Source of the DNA: Leptodactylus fallax
Taxonomy: Eukaryota > Chordata > Amphibia > Anura > Leptodactylidae
Direction of reading: 5' to 3'
Assembly (NCBI GenBank): GCA_947044405.1
Contig: CAMRHE010000011.1
Location: 6,988,501 to 7,052,500 of the forward strand
DNA length: 64,000 bases
A program made the translations under genes and the position numbers. A model generated the notes under the pieces. The model was not told the origin of the DNA. It saw only the letters and a list, made by a program, of their open reading frames with translations, and made no database searches. Shown one piece after another: positions 22,977-33,659 of this stretch (its first letter is position 1; the number at the start of each line of letters is the position of its first letter).

Positions 22977-24625
22977 CAGTCATATGAAAAAGTTTGGGCA
23001 CCCCTATTAATCTTAATCATTTTTAGTTCTAAATATTTGGGTGTTTGCAACAGCCATTTCAATTTGATATATCCAATAACTGATGGACACAGTAATATTT
23101 CAGGATTGAAATGAGGTTTATTGTACTAACAGAAAATGTGCAATATGCATTAAACCAAAATTTGACCGGTGCAAAAATTTGGGTACCCTTATCATTTTAT
23201 TGATTTGAATACTCCTAACTACTTTTTACTGACTTACTGAAGCACAACATTGGTTTTGTAACCTCACTGAGCTTTGAACTTCATAGCCAGGTGTATCCAA
23301 TCATGAGAAAAGGTATTTAAGGTGGCCAATTGCAAGTTGTTCTCCTATTTGAATCTCCTCTGAAGAGTGGCATCATGGGCTCCTCAAAACAACTCTCAAA
23401 TGATCTGAAAACAAAGATTGTTCAACATAGTTGTTCAGGGGAAGGATACAAAAAGTTGTCTCAGAGATTTAACCTGTCAGTTTCCACTGTGTGGAACATA
23501 GTAAGGAAATGGAAGACCAGAGGGACAGTTCTTGTTAAGCCCAGAAGCGGCAGGCCAAGAAAAATATCAGAAAGGCAGAGAAGAAGAATGGTGAGAACAG
23601 TCAAGGACAATCCACAGACCACCTCCAAAGAGCTGCAGCATCATCTTGCTGCAGATGGTGTCACTGTGCATCGGTCAACAATACAGCACACTTTGCACAA
23701 GGAGAAGCTGTATGGGAGAGTGAAGCGAAAGAAGCCGTTTCTGAAAGCACGCCACAAACAGAGTCGCCTGAGGTATGCAAAAGCACATTTGGACAAGCCA
23801 GCTTCATTTTGGAAGAAGGTCCTGTGGACTGATGAAACAAAGATTGAGTTGTTTGGTCATACAAAAAGGCGTTATGCATGGCTTCAAAAAAACACAGCAT
23901 TCCAAGAAAAACACTTGCTACCCACTGTAAAATTTGGTGGAGGTTCCATCATGCTTTGGGGCTGTGTGGCCAATGCCGGCACCGGGAATCTTGTTAAAGT
24001 TGAGGGTCGCATGGATTCAACTCAGTATCAGCAGATTCTTGAGAATAATGTACAAGAATCAGTGACGAATTTGAAGTTACGCCGGGGATGGATATTTCTG
24101 CAAGACAGTGATCCAAAACACAGCTCCAAATCTACTCAGGCATTCATGCTGAGGAACAATTACAATGTTCTGGAATGGCCATCCCAGTCCCCAGACCTGA
24201 ATATCATTGAACATCTGTGGGATAATTTGAAGCGGGCTGTCCATGCTCGGCGACCATCAAACTTAACTGAACTGGAATTATTTTGTAAAGAGGAATGGTC
24301 AAAAATACCTTCATCCAGGATCCAGGAACTGATTAAAAGCTACAGGAAGCGACTAGAGGCTGTTATTTTTGCAAAAGGAGGATCTACTAAATATTAATGT
24401 CACTTTTCTGTTGAGGTGCCCATACTTTTGCACCGGTCAAATTTTGGTTTAATGCATATTGCACATTTTCTGTTAGTACAATAAACCTCATTTCAATCCT
24501 GAAATATTACTGTGTCCATCAGTTATTAGATATATCAAATTGAAATGGCTGTTGCAAACACCCAAATATTTAGAACTAAAAATGATTAAGATTAATAGGG
24601 ATGCCCAAACTTTTTCATATGACTG
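22977..24625 (+). mobile_element. Complete Tc1 element (DD34E) with intact transposase
   Basis: Flanked by TA at 22975-22976 and 24626-24627. Terminal inverted repeats start CAGTCATATGAAAAAGTTTG and extend for about 210 bases with very few mismatches (for example one in the GATATATC(C/T)AATAAC stretch), so the copy is young. The long repeats resemble the IR/DR arrangement of several vertebrate Tc1 families. The only gene is the transposase at 23375-24397. Confidence 0.93.
23375..24397 (+). CDS. Tc1 family transposase, intact, 340 aa
   Basis: ATG at 23375 is chosen because it gives the usual MGSSKQLS-type start and the normal 340-residue length. An upstream in-frame TTG would add 15 unrelated residues. 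Residues ~5-50 form the first helix-turn-helix of the paired DNA-binding domain, RSGRPRK (58-63) is the AT-hook/nuclear-signal linker, and ~70-115 is the second helix-turn-helix. The catalytic core has D153 (WTDETK), D244 (LQDSDPKH) and E279 (IIEHLW), with 34 residues between the last two: DD34[10 protein letters not shown] (188-196) is the glycine-rich motif. It ends STKY-stop like its relatives. One departure from consensus is NIIE instead of NPIE. The enzyme excises and reinserts the element at TA. All key residues are present, so it could be active. Confidence 0.93.
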   Translation: MGSSKQLSNDLKTKIVQHSCSGEGYKKLSQRFNLSVSTVWNIVRKWKTRGTVLVKPRSGRPRKISERQRRRMVRTVKDNPQTTSKELQHHLAADGVTVHRSTIQHTLHKEKLYGRVKRKKPFLKARHKQSRLRYAKAHLDKPASFWKKVLWTDETKIELFGHTKRRYAWLQKNTAFQEKHLLPTVKFGGGSIMLWGCVANAGTGNLVKVEGRMDSTQYQQILENNVQESVTNLKLRRGWIFLQDSDPKHSSKSTQAFMLRNNYNVLEWPSQSPDLNIIEHLWDNLKRAVHARRPSNLTELELFCKEEWSKIPSSRIQELIKSYRKRLEAVIFAKGGSTKY

Positions 24626-25059
24626 TATATCTATATATCCAGGTAGGTCTTTTGGGCGTTGGGGCTGCACGTTGGGTGGAATTCTTATTATTGCAGTTGG
24701 CACCACCCTCTTCCTATGATATCATCCTGTAACCCTGACCAGGTTGCAAGGTCTTATCTGTAATAAAATCATCAATGGATTCAGTAATGTCATCATCTTC
24801 CCGACTTTTTTTGAGACTCATCATGGCAATGGGCAGGGCTGGTTTTAGACAAACTGTGGCCCTGGGCAAAATTAAAAGCGGGACCCCAAATGCTGATATA
24901 CCAACAACGCCATCATATTTCCAGTGGCAGCCCCTTTAATAACGCCCCCTTTCTGACCCCAAAACAGTAACAACCACCCCCCTTATGCCCACACACAATT
25001 CTAATAACCACCATTGTACCGCCTAATAGATTTTTGCACCCCCCTCATCCGTTATTATA

Positions 25060-25836
25060 GCGCCTCCTTATAAATAATAGTCCCTGCTTATAAACAGTGC
25101 CCCATATCAGTAATAGTTCCCCCTTATCAGTAATACATAAATAATACTGCTCCCTTATAAACAGTCAGCCTTATTAATAATAGCCCTCTCATAAATAATA
25201 GTTCACCTTATAAATAATCGTACTCTTATAAATAATAGCCCCCTTATAAATAATAGCCTCTTTAACAATATTAATATTAAGCCCTCCTTATAAAGTTTCC
25301 CTCGTACAAATAAAAGCGAAATTATAATAGCCACCTCCGTATATATAGAGTATATATATATCTATATATATATATATCTATATCTATATATAGCTATATA
25401 TATATATATATAGATATATATAATGTCCCCCCTTGTTATAGGCCATAGGCCTATTATAAATAGTTCTTCCCTTATAAATAATAGCCCGCCTTATATGTTT
25501 CCCCCTTATAAAAGCCCCCCTTATATATAATAATCTCCTCTTATAATAGCCCCTTATATTTAATAGTTACCTCCCTTATACATAATAGCCCCTTTATATA
25601 TAACAGTATCCCCCTTATAACAATCCACCTTATATATACTAGTTCCTCTCCTATAATAGACTCTTTATATATAATACTTCCTCTCCTATAATAGCCTTCT
25701 TATATATAATACTTCCTCCCTTAAACATAATAGCCCCTTATAACAGCCAACCTTATATATAATAGTTCCCCCTTATAATAGCCCCCTTATATATAATAGT
25801 TCCTCTCCTATAACAGTCCCCCTTATAATAGCCCCC

Positions 25837-25870
<34 letters not shown>
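25060..25870. repeat. Degenerate CCTTATAAATAATAG array and TA microsatellites
   Basis: Irregular units of roughly 20-25 bases built on CCCCTTATAAATAATAGT. A (TA)n tract with TCTA interruptions runs at 25345-25430 and a pure (TA)n tract ends at 25874, where the DD38E Tc1 begins. Similar units continue after the Tc1 at 27500-28080 and occur inverted at 38400-38960. Confidence 0.7.
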
Positions 25871-25874
<4 letters not shown>

Positions 25875-25877
<3 letters not shown>

Positions 25878-27489
25878 TACAGACCAAAAGTTTGGACACG
25901 CCTTCTCATTCCATGAGTTTTCTGTATTTTCATGACTATATAAATCGTAGATTCACACTGAAGGCATCAAAACTATGAATTAACACATGTGGAATTATAT
26001 ACTTAACAAAAAAGTGTGAAACAACTGAAAATATGTCTTATATTCTAGGCTCTTCAAAGTAGCCACCTTTTGCTTTGATTACTGCTTTGCACACTCTTGG
26101 CATTTTCTTGATGAGCTTCAAGAGGTAGTCACCTGAAATGGTTTTCACTTCACAGGTGTGCCCTGTCAGGTTTAATAAGTGGGATTTCTTGCCCTATAAA
26201 TGGGGTTGGGACCATCAGTTGTGTTGTTCAGAAGTCAGATGGATACACAGGTGATAGTCCTACTGAATGGAGTGTTAGAATTTGTATTATGGCAAGAAAA
26301 AAGCAGCTAAGTAAAGAAAAACGAGTGGCCATCATTACTTTAAGAAATGAAGGTCAGTCAGTCCGAAAAATTGGGAAAACTTTGAAAGTGTCCCCAAGTG
26401 CAGTGGCCAAAACCATCAAGCGCTACAAAGAAACTGGCTCACATGAGGACCGCCCCAGGAAAGGAAGAACAAGAGTCACCTCTGCTGCGGAGGATAAGTT
26501 CATCCGAGTCACCAGCCTCAGAAATCGCAGGTTAACAGCAGCTCAGATTAGCGACCAGGTCAATGCCACACAGAGTTCTAGCAGCAGACACATCTCTACA
26601 AGAGACTGTGTGCAGCAGGCCTTCATGGTAAAATAGCTGCTAGGAAACCACTGCTAAGGACAGGCAACAAGCAGAAGAGACTTGTTTGGGCTAAAGAACA
26701 CAAGGAATGGACATTAGACCTGTGGAAATCTGTGCTTTGGTCTGATGAGTCCAAATTTGAGATCTTTGGTTCCAACCACTGTGTCTTTGTGCGACGCAGA
26801 AAAGGTGAACGAATGGACTCTACATGCCTGGTTCTCACCGTGAAGCATGGAGGAGGAGGTGTGATGGTGTGGGGGTGCTTTGCTGGTGACACTGTTGGGG
26901 ATTTATTCCAAATTGAAGGAATACTGAACCAGCACTGTTACCACAGCATCTTGCAGCGGCATGCTTTTCCATCCGGTTTGCGTTTAGTTGGACCATCATT
27001 TATTTTTCAACAGGACAATGACCTCAAACACACCTCCAGACTGTGTAAGGGCTATTTGACCAAGAAGGAGAGTGATGGGGTGCTACGCCAGATGACCTGG
27101 CCTCCACAGTCACCAGACCTGAACCCAATCGAGATGGTTTGGGGTGAGCTGAACCGCAGAGTGAAGGCAAAAGGGCCAACAAGTGCTAAGCATCTCTGGG
27201 AACTCCATGAAGACTGTTGGAAGACCATTTCAGGTGACTACCTCTTGAAGCTCATCAAGAGAATGCCAAGAGTGTGCAAAGCAGTAATCAAAGCAAAAGG
27301 TGGCTACTTTGAAGAACCTAGAATATAAGACATATTTTCAGTTGTTTCACACTTTTTTGTTAAGTATATAATTCCACGTGTTAATTCATAGTTTTGATGC
27401 CTTCAGTGTGAATCTACGATTTATATAGTCATGAAAATACAGAAAACTCATGGATTGAGAAGGTGTGTCCAAACTTTTGGTCTGTACTG
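25875..27489 (+). mobile_element. DD38E Tc1 element (Intruder-type)
   Basis: Terminal repeats CAGTACAGACCAAAAGTTTG and its complement enclose 1.6 kb. The inverted repeats continue for about 185 bases with few differences. It lies within (TA)n, so the exact TA duplication cannot be separated from the tract. The internal transposase has 38 residues between the second D and the E, the signature described for the Intruder family. Confidence 0.9.
26289..27328 (+). pseudogene. DD38E transposase broken by a small deletion
   Basis: The first frame runs 26289-26636 (MARKKQLSKEKR, helix-turn-helix with SPSAVAKTIKRYK, linker RPRKGR) and then goes off frame after ISTRD. The second frame (~26630-27328) continues with ARKPLLRTGNKQKR, D in WSDESK, D in FQQDND, E in NPIEMVW, and ends GGYFEEPRI-stop. 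The gap lies near 26603, where about 11 bases of the second helix-turn-helix are missing, judged by the spacing of conserved blocks. The D-to-E spacing of 38 was counted directly. Apart from this lesion no other stop was seen, so the copy died recently or moved in trans. Confidence 0.88.
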
Positions 27490-27490
27490 T

Positions 27491-27521
<31 letters not shown>

Positions 27522-29287
27522 GTCCCCCTTATATAAAATAGCCCCCCCTTATATATATATATGTCATGTCTTATAATAAACCCCTTACATATAACAATCT
27601 CCCCATTATAATAGCCCCCTTATAAATAATATAATAATTTCCCCTTATTTATAATAGTTTCAACCTTATAAATGCCTCACTTAATTGTAATAGTTCTCCC
27701 TTTTTAAGGGGGGGCTATCATAAGGGGGGTACAATTATACTATTATTTATAATGGGGGCCATTATAAGGGGCAACTATTATTTAAAAAGGTGCTGTTTTA
27801 AGGGAGGAACTATAATATATAAGGGGACTAATATAAGGGGGGAACAATTATATGCAATAGCTCCCCCTTATATATAATATGTCATCTCTGATAATAACCC
27901 CCTTATATACAGTATAACAGTTTCCCCTTATATATACTAGCCCCTTATATATAACAGTTCCACCTTATAAATAATACTTCACCTTTACAATAGCCTCCTT
28001 TATATTTAATAGTTCCCCCCACTATAAATATTAGCCCCCCTATAAATAATAGTTTTCCCCCTTAGCAAGTAATCCCTTTCCCTTACCAGAAAACAATAAA
28101 TCTTTTACTCACCTTACCACGATCCCACAATGAGCGGAGAAGCCGAAGGTTCCCCCTGTAGTAGTGGCACAGGTGGCGCGATGCAGTAACATCATCACGC
28201 CACCTGCGCCACGACGTCCCATGCGTTTCCGTAGGTCCTCTATAGCAGAGCAGGGAAATTTTGAGCTCCCTGCTCTGTCATAGAATTAAACTGTATCGGC
28301 GTGCAGAGTACAGCACGCCGATACAGCTGTGGAGCTCCCGGGATCCAGAGCATCAGGCTAAAAGCCTAATGCTCCGGAACCTGGGGGCCCCTTTGGGGAT
28401 GGGAGCCCCGGCCAATTGCCCAATTTGCCCCCCCCCCAATGCTGGCCCTGGCAATGAGATTCCTCTTTGCCCTTACAATTCCTATCAGATTTCCCCCTAG
28501 TGCCCATACCAGCACTGTCATCAGTAGCACACCCCCTGCCACTACTACCTCCACCAATACTCACATCTTCTACCTCTACCTCCAAAAAGCAGTGATAGCT
28601 CTCATCCAACTCATCAAAAAGAGGGAGGTTCTGGAACAGGTACAATACCTTCAGTAGTATCATCATTTTTAAGAGATTGGATCTATCAATCCATGAGATA
28701 TATTGTATACACCAGGAGGCCAGTAAGGACTTAATATGTGAGGGTAAAGGGGCGTAATTAGAGTTGTACTAAGTTTTGGGTGAGGGTGTTACAATGGAGA
28801 CCTAAGTATTTAATGGAATCGGAGTGCACATGGGGTAGAGCAATAGATGGATTAGTAAGGATAATCAAAAGATCATCTGCAAAAGCAGCTGTATTATGAT
28901 GGACACCCTTACATTTCATTCCCTTTATTAAGGGATCCTGCTTCATATGTTGGATCAGAGTTTCAATAGTAAGGACAAAACGTAGTGGGAAGAGTGGGCA
29001 ACCTTGTCTGGTGCCATTTTTAATAATAAATGAAGAGGAAAGACAACCGTTAATCGGAATTTGAGCACTAGGTTTAGAATAAAGAGCCATTATCTTTTGA
29101 ATAAACATGGGGGAAAGACCAAAGCATTACAACATCAAAGTCATAAAGGTCCAGTCAGTGGCGTAACTAGGAATGGCTGGGCCCCAAGGCGAACATTTGA
29201 CATGGGGCCCCCCAAGCCACCACCCCCAACCCCCCCAAACCGCCGCCCCCCAACCCCCCCCCCCCACACAAACCGCATTCCTGCGCA

Positions 29288-29845
29288 CACTATTATGCCC
29301 CATAGTGGCCCCTGCACACGGTATTATGCCCCATAGTGGCCCCTGCACACGGTATTATGCCCCATAGTGGCCCCTGCACACAGTATTATGCCCCATAGTG
29401 GCCCCTGGACACGGTATTATGCAGCATAGTGGCCCCTGCACACAATATTATGCCCCATAGTGGCCCCAGCACACAGTAGTTTGCCCCATAGTGGCCCCGA
29501 CACACAGTAGTTTGCCCCATAGTGGCCCCTGCACACAGTAGTTTGCCTCATAGTGGCCCCTGCACGCAGTAGTTTGCCCCATAGTGGCGCCTGCACGCAG
29601 TAGTTTGCCCCATAGTAGCCCCTGCACACAGTAGTTTGCCCCATAGTGGCCCCTGCACACAGTAGTTTGCCCCATAGTGGCCCCTGCACACAGTAGCTTG
29701 CCCCATAGTGGCCCCTGCACACAGTAGTTTGCCCCATAGTGGCCCCTGCAAACAGTAGTTTGCACCATAGTGGCCCCTGCACACAGTAGTTTGCCCCATA
29801 GTGGCCCCTGCACACAGTATTATGCCCCATAGTGGACCACCCATG
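29288..29845 (-). repeat. 31-bp satellite array, copy 4 of 4 (largest)
   Basis: About 18 units of 31 bp, CCCCATAGTGGCCCCTGCAC followed by ACAGTATTATG or ACAGTAGTTTG. The first six or so units end ATTATG while the central ones end GTTTG, so the array grew from a variant unit in the middle. It is the inverse of the arrays at 1914, 6535 and 17744. Open frames across it are by-products of the repeat. Confidence 0.93.
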
Positions 29846-29850
29846 AATGA

Positions 29851-30185
29851 TTATTATACTCTGGGGTCTTTTCAGACCCCAGAGTATAATGATCGGAGAC
29901 CCAGGGGAGGATAGAAACATAGAAAACACTGCAACTCACCTCTTCCTCGCTCCGGTGCACTCCTGTGCGCTACTTCGGCCATCTTCAATGTCGGATCGGA
30001 TCTCGCGCGATCCAGGCCGGCGTCGCGACGCATAATGACGTCGGCTGACGTCTGGGACGTCACCAAACAGGCCCGAAGCCTGCGGAGCGGCGGAGAGGTG
30101 AGTTACGGTGTTTTTTATGTTCGCTCACCTCCCCTGGGCCCCCGATCGTTATACTCCGGGGTCTCAAAAGACCCCAGAGTATAAC
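29851..30185. repeat. Foldback module bounded by two hairpins
   Basis: Left hairpin ATTATACTCTGGGGTCTTTT with CAGACCCCAGAGTATAAT, right hairpin GTTATACTCCGGGGTCTC with AAAAGACCCCAGAGTATAAC. Between them, GATCGGAGACCCAGGGGAGG and AACTCACCTCTTCC are mirrored by GAGAGGTGAGTTACG and CACCTCCCCTGGGCCCCCG. The best preserved of the three complete foldbacks. Confidence 0.92.
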
Positions 30186-31354
30186 TATAGCAGTGATTGT
30201 GGGGTTCGCGGTAGCGACTTCCACAGGGCTCCGGGCCCCGTAATGTTCCGGGCCCTGTGGCAGTCGCTACCACTGCTACCCCGGTAGTTACGCCCCTGGG
30301 TCCAGTCTACTCAGTCAAAGGCTTTTTCAGCATCTGTCGACAGTAACACTAGTGGAATCTTCCTAGATTGTGCGTATTGGATCAAATGGAGTACGCGCTG
30401 GGTGTTATGTTTACCCTCTCTGCCTGGCACAAAACCTGCCTGTTCTGGATTAATCAAAAAAGGCAACAGGGATTTTAGTCTGTTAGCCACTAGTTTAGCA
30501 TAAAGTTTAACATCTATTGTATGTTTAGTAAGGAGATAGGGCGGTAATTACCACATTGATTCGGATATTTACTATCCTTGGGAATGATGGCGATATGAGC
30601 CTCCAAAGCCTGGGGAGGGAAGCAGTGGACATCATCTACAGAATTACAGCTGGTAGGCCGTCAGGGCCAGGGGCTTTCCCTGAATGAGTGTTGGAGAGCG
30701 CAGTCTGTAGTTCAGTCAGGGTGAAGGGGGCTGTAATAACATCTTGTTCTTGGGGTGTGCAGCTTAAGAAACGAGGAAGGTTTGAATTTGAGTAGTGCGA
30801 TCTTGCAGCTCTAGAGGAGTCTTGGTGGGTCTCAAATTGTACAGCGACTGGTAAAAGGCACAAAATTCAGAGGCAATATCTGAAGTGTCTGTAAGGCTAG
30901 CCCCAGACCTCAAAATTAATTCTGCTACAAAACTTTGAGCGCGTCTCTTTTTCGCTAAAAATGCCATCAGTTTTCCACCTTTATTACCATGCATATAGTA
31001 TTTGTGAGAAAATAAAAAGGCTTTGGCAGTCTTTCAGTTTAAGCAGTCCTTAAGACACTCCCTGCACAAAATGAGCTCCGAAGGACTCCCTGAGCTACTG
31101 ATCGCTTATGTTGGCATTCCAGGGTCACAATACGAGAGAGTAGGGCATCTATCTCCCTAGTCCGTACTTTTTTAACATGAGAGCTCAGACTAATGAGATC
31201 ACTGATTTATGTGCTTCTCATATAACACTAGGCTGAACTTCGGGGGTATCATTCTCGGTAAAATAGTCAGTTAAAGCCTTAGTTATAGCCTTAAGAGTGT
31301 CATGAGAGCAGAGCAGCATCTTATTAAGTCTCCATTCATAACTATGAGGTGGGA

Positions 31355-32086
31355 CTAACTAATTTGCAATTGGAGGGATATGGGTGCATGATCAGAGATA
31401 ATGATAGAGCCTATGGTTAGGGAAGAGGACAAGGTAAAGTGTTGTTGGGACAAAAAAATATAATCCAGGTGCTGGTATGATTTATGCGGGTTAGAATAGA
31501 ACGTGTAGTCCTTAGTGCTAGGATGATAGGTCCTACACGTATCTACCAGATGCAGGGAGGAGAGGTGTTTAGAGAGTTTACTAAGAGCAGCAAAACTGTG
31601 TGAGGATGTACCAGTGGAGGAGTCCTGAAGAGGTTGAAGGGCAACATTAATGTCACCTCCTATTACAACAAGACCCTCTGAAAACATAGAGAACTTGTCC
31701 AAAGTAGCAAGTAACCATGGAATCTGGCCAACATTGGGGGAATATAGATTGCCAATGGTGACTAGCGTGTTAGCCATATGGCCTTTAAGGAACAGGTATT
31801 TTCCCTCATCGTCATTTAAGTGAGAGACAATGGAGAAAGGAACATCAAATTTAAAAGCTATGCTAACACCATTTTTCTTAGCAACACTTTCGCATGAGTG
31901 AAACCAGGATGAGTAGAGAGATCTGGGCAGATTAGGCACTTTACCTTCAGGAAAGTGTGTTTCTTGTAGAAGTAGAATCGAGGAGTTGGTCCATTTGAGT
32001 GCATGTAGTACTTGGGAGCACTTGGTGGGAGAGTTGAGACCCTTTACATTCCATGACGTGAATTTAACACAAGACATAAACAACAA
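31355..32086 (-). CDS. LINE ORF2 endonuclease domain (N-terminal fragment of ORF2)
   Basis: An open reverse-strand frame of 243 codons with all landmark motifs of the APE-type endonuclease of L1/Tx1 elements: FTSWNVKGLNSP (metal-binding N), LLQETHF (E), IGNLYSPN, VVIGGDINVAL (D and N), HLDYIFLS (D) and IISDHAPIS (catalytic SDH). The domain nicks target DNA to prime reverse transcription. The frame stops at 31355 just after the domain, at the point where ORF2 should continue, so the protein as a whole is broken although this domain appears sound. The Met at 32086 fits a normal ORF2 start, with ORF1 ending about 500 bases upstream. Confidence 0.88.
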   Translation of the reverse strand: MLFMSCVKFTSWNVKGLNSPTKCSQVLHALKWTNSSILLLQETHFPEGKVPNLPRSLYSSWFHSCESVAKKNGVSIAFKFDVPFSIVSHLNDDEGKYLFLKGHMANTLVTIGNLYSPNVGQIPWLLATLDKFSMFSEGLVVIGGDINVALQPLQDSSTGTSSHSFAALSKLSKHLSSLHLVDTCRTYHPSTKDYTFYSNPHKSYQHLDYIFLSQQHFTLSSSLTIGSIIISDHAPISLQLQIS

Positions 32087-32101
32087 TTAACAATGAGTTG
32101 T

Positions 32102-32132
<31 letters not shown>

Positions 32133-32588
32133 TATATTGTGTATATATAAACAAGGAGAAAAAAAGAAAATCGTAGAATAAAGGCAAAGATAACCTAATT
32201 AACTGCAATGAAAGTTTGATGGGGGTGGTAGAGCAGAAAAGACGTCAAGATAAGCCATATATTCAAGCACTGGCGGGGTATACAGGGGCTGTTAACTACA
32301 TGAGAGAACTAGACTACGGGGTGGCACGTTTGTAAAGTAACATTAAGACAAACAAAAAGATCATAGGTAAATCATGTGTCTTCTTTTTGGACTTTGATTT
32401 CGGTTGTTTCCAGACCTCTAGTCTAGAAAGACCCAGAAAGGAGGCAATGTCAGTGGAGCTAAGCCATGATGGAATAGCAGCAGGATCCAATTCCAGATGG
32501 GGCATTCTGCCAGAAGGTCATCTGAGTGGCATACGTTGTACTGGCAGCCACTAAAGTTATAGGAAATCCTGAAAGGAAATAGCCATTT

Positions 32589-33410
32589 TTATGGTATCCT
32601 CAGTGCCCGAAGGCGGTCGGTGAGTGTCTTCGGCTGTCTCCTTTTAGCCAGAGTCACTGGAGAAATACCTTGAAAGAAGGTAATCCTGTGCCCCTCATAA
32701 GAAGTGTCCAAAGTTAGTCGGGCTTTCTGTAGTATCACTTCCTTGATCAGGAAGGACAGTAGTTTAAAAATTATGTCTCTAGGGGGTTCATCGTCTTTAG
32801 GTTTCGAGTGCAGAGCCCTGTGAGCTCTCTCAAGATGAACATCTGGAGGTGGGTTGTCCACTAGCACAGATTCTAGAATTTTCTTTGTGATGGCCATTGT
32901 TTCAGAGGGAGTGGGGAGTCTGCCGGTACACCTCTTATGCGAAGGTTGTTCTGCCTACCCGTTATCCTGATCCTCCAGGTAGGAGTGCAGTGAGTTTAGA
33001 TGTGTCTGACAAGCCGTAAGAGCCATAGTAGTGGTTTCACCATGGGCCAGGAGTGACGCCTGAGTATCTTACAAATGCTCAACTCTGGAGTCTATGTCCC
33101 AGACATCTTGCCGTATTTCAGCCAGTTCTTTCATAACCGGCTGCTGTGATTTCTAAATAAGTTTCTTCAGTCCTTTGGTAGAGATGGTGGGCGTGAAGGT
33201 GGAGTCGCAGGCATTCCCATCATCCGTGAGGCTGTCTGCGTCAGAGAATTCTGCGGGGTCAGGAATAACGAGAGAGCGTTTTGCTGCAGGCGTAGAATGA
33301 AGTGGTGAGCATTTCTTGAGATACTTATCAATATCCGCCTGAGACTTTTTTGATTGTAGTGTATGAGTCCATAGATTTATTCTGACCAATTTTGACCATG
33401 ATGAGCACAC
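32589..33410 (-). pseudogene. LINE ORF1 (RNA-binding protein), interrupted
   Basis: The N-terminal part (33410-33153) reads SQADIDKYLKKCSPLHSTP and DAEFSDADSLTDDG-like acidic text. The C-terminal part (32897-32589) reads LERAHRALHSKPKDDEPPRD, then KARLTLD and ITFFQGISPVTLAKRRQ, the C-terminal RNA-chaperone region of L1-type ORF1. The 250 bases between contain stops and no clean coiled coil. The protein would package LINE RNA. It is no longer encoded intact. Confidence 0.75.
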
Positions 33411-33659
33411 CTAATAAATGCCAGCCCACATCAGGGAGGTACACATGTGGCCAGGGTTAGGAGGGCATAACGGGCACTTGTCAGTGCACAATAAAGTGGA
33501 CTGCTCCTTTAAGAGGGAGGGGAGGTGAGAAGATAAGTCCCAGCAGGGTAGATAGAGGTGTGCAGCGGGTTGGGGCCAAGATCCTTGGCTGTAAAGCAGG
33601 GGAGAGCAAAGTGCTAGGGTAACACAGGTGAATTCAACTATGCAGGCTGTGTGCATTCA

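Larger units (their letters stand above)
24834..28450. mobile_element. hAT element, 3.6 kb including an internal Tc1, target duplication GCAATG(G/A)G
   Basis: Left end CAGGGCTGGTTTTAGACAAA; right end reversed CAGGGCCAGCATTGGGGGGG, with GGGCAA blocks in both subtermini. GCAATGGG (24826-24833) and GCAATGAG (28451-28458) form an 8-bp duplication with one later change. The uninterrupted paralogue at 10541-10548 reads GCAATGGG and continues directly into the right flank, which proves the insertion. The interior is AT-rich short arrays (CCCCCTTATAAATAATAG-like) and a GC-rich right part. No hAT transposase is present. A DD38E Tc1 (25875-27489) sits inside. Confidence 0.92.
21480..28616 (-). pseudogene. 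Decayed BED-finger hAT transposon, copy 2, broken by later insertions
   Basis: Host segments 21480-22338, 22598-22976, 24626-24833 and 28451-28616 join into a copy collinear with 9470-10720. On the reverse strand, 22790-22990 gives SPIWKFFWTLPNGKSIANFC with HGHAG and HMKWHRR downstream, matching a BED finger except that the second cysteine is lost. 21774-22292 holds an open frame with LWAGDNTLAVMAHWV, resembling the start of the hAT catalytic core. Inserted later: a SINE (22339-22589), a Tc1 (22977-24625) and a hAT (24834-28450). A direct repeat of about 90 bases occurs at 21471-21560 and 21738-21825. At about 28616 it meets LINE sequence abruptly. Confidence 0.65.
29156..30298. mobile_element. 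Non-autonomous hAT, 1143 bp, target duplication GGTCCAGT
   Basis: Ends CAGTGGCGTAACTAGGAATG and, reversed, CAGGGGCGTAACTACCGGGG. Exact 8-bp duplication GGTCCAGT at 29148-29155 and 30299-30306. Inside, in order: a C-rich stretch (29210-29275), eighteen 31-bp satellite units (29288-29845), a hairpin-bounded foldback (29851-30185) and a second hairpin in the right subterminus (GGGCCCGTAATG-like). No coding capacity. It splits the reverse transcriptase of the LINE and is therefore younger. Confidence 0.95.
28620..31040 (-). pseudogene. LINE ORF2 reverse transcriptase, split by a hAT
   Basis: On the reverse strand: LFSHKY near 31000, FVAELILRSG, FCAFYQSLYNLRP and APFTLTELQTAL, SGKAPGPDGLP (30690), then STDAEKAFD near 30330, the hAT interruption, VDWTFMTLML (29150), NGTRQGCPLFPLRF (~29000) and FADDLL (~28885, catalytic DD), then IKYLGLHCN and SWIDRSNLLKMM down to about 28640. 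These are the ordered reverse-transcriptase motifs of L1-type LINEs. The hAT lies between KAFD.VDW and the following helix. Several stops (30994, 30636, 28758) show decay. Target-primed reverse transcription would be its role. Confidence 0.85.

Noticed and set aside
29288..29845. Regular 31-bp spacing suggestive of a CRISPR array
   Set aside because: There are no unique spacers; units are contiguous, and the array lies inside a eukaryotic hAT element.
29417..29929. Long reverse-strand open frames (170, 121 and 98 codons) with CRGHYGANYCVQ-type repeats
   Set aside because: They are read-through of the 31-bp satellite, cycling through the three frames of one non-coding unit. No start context and no family match.
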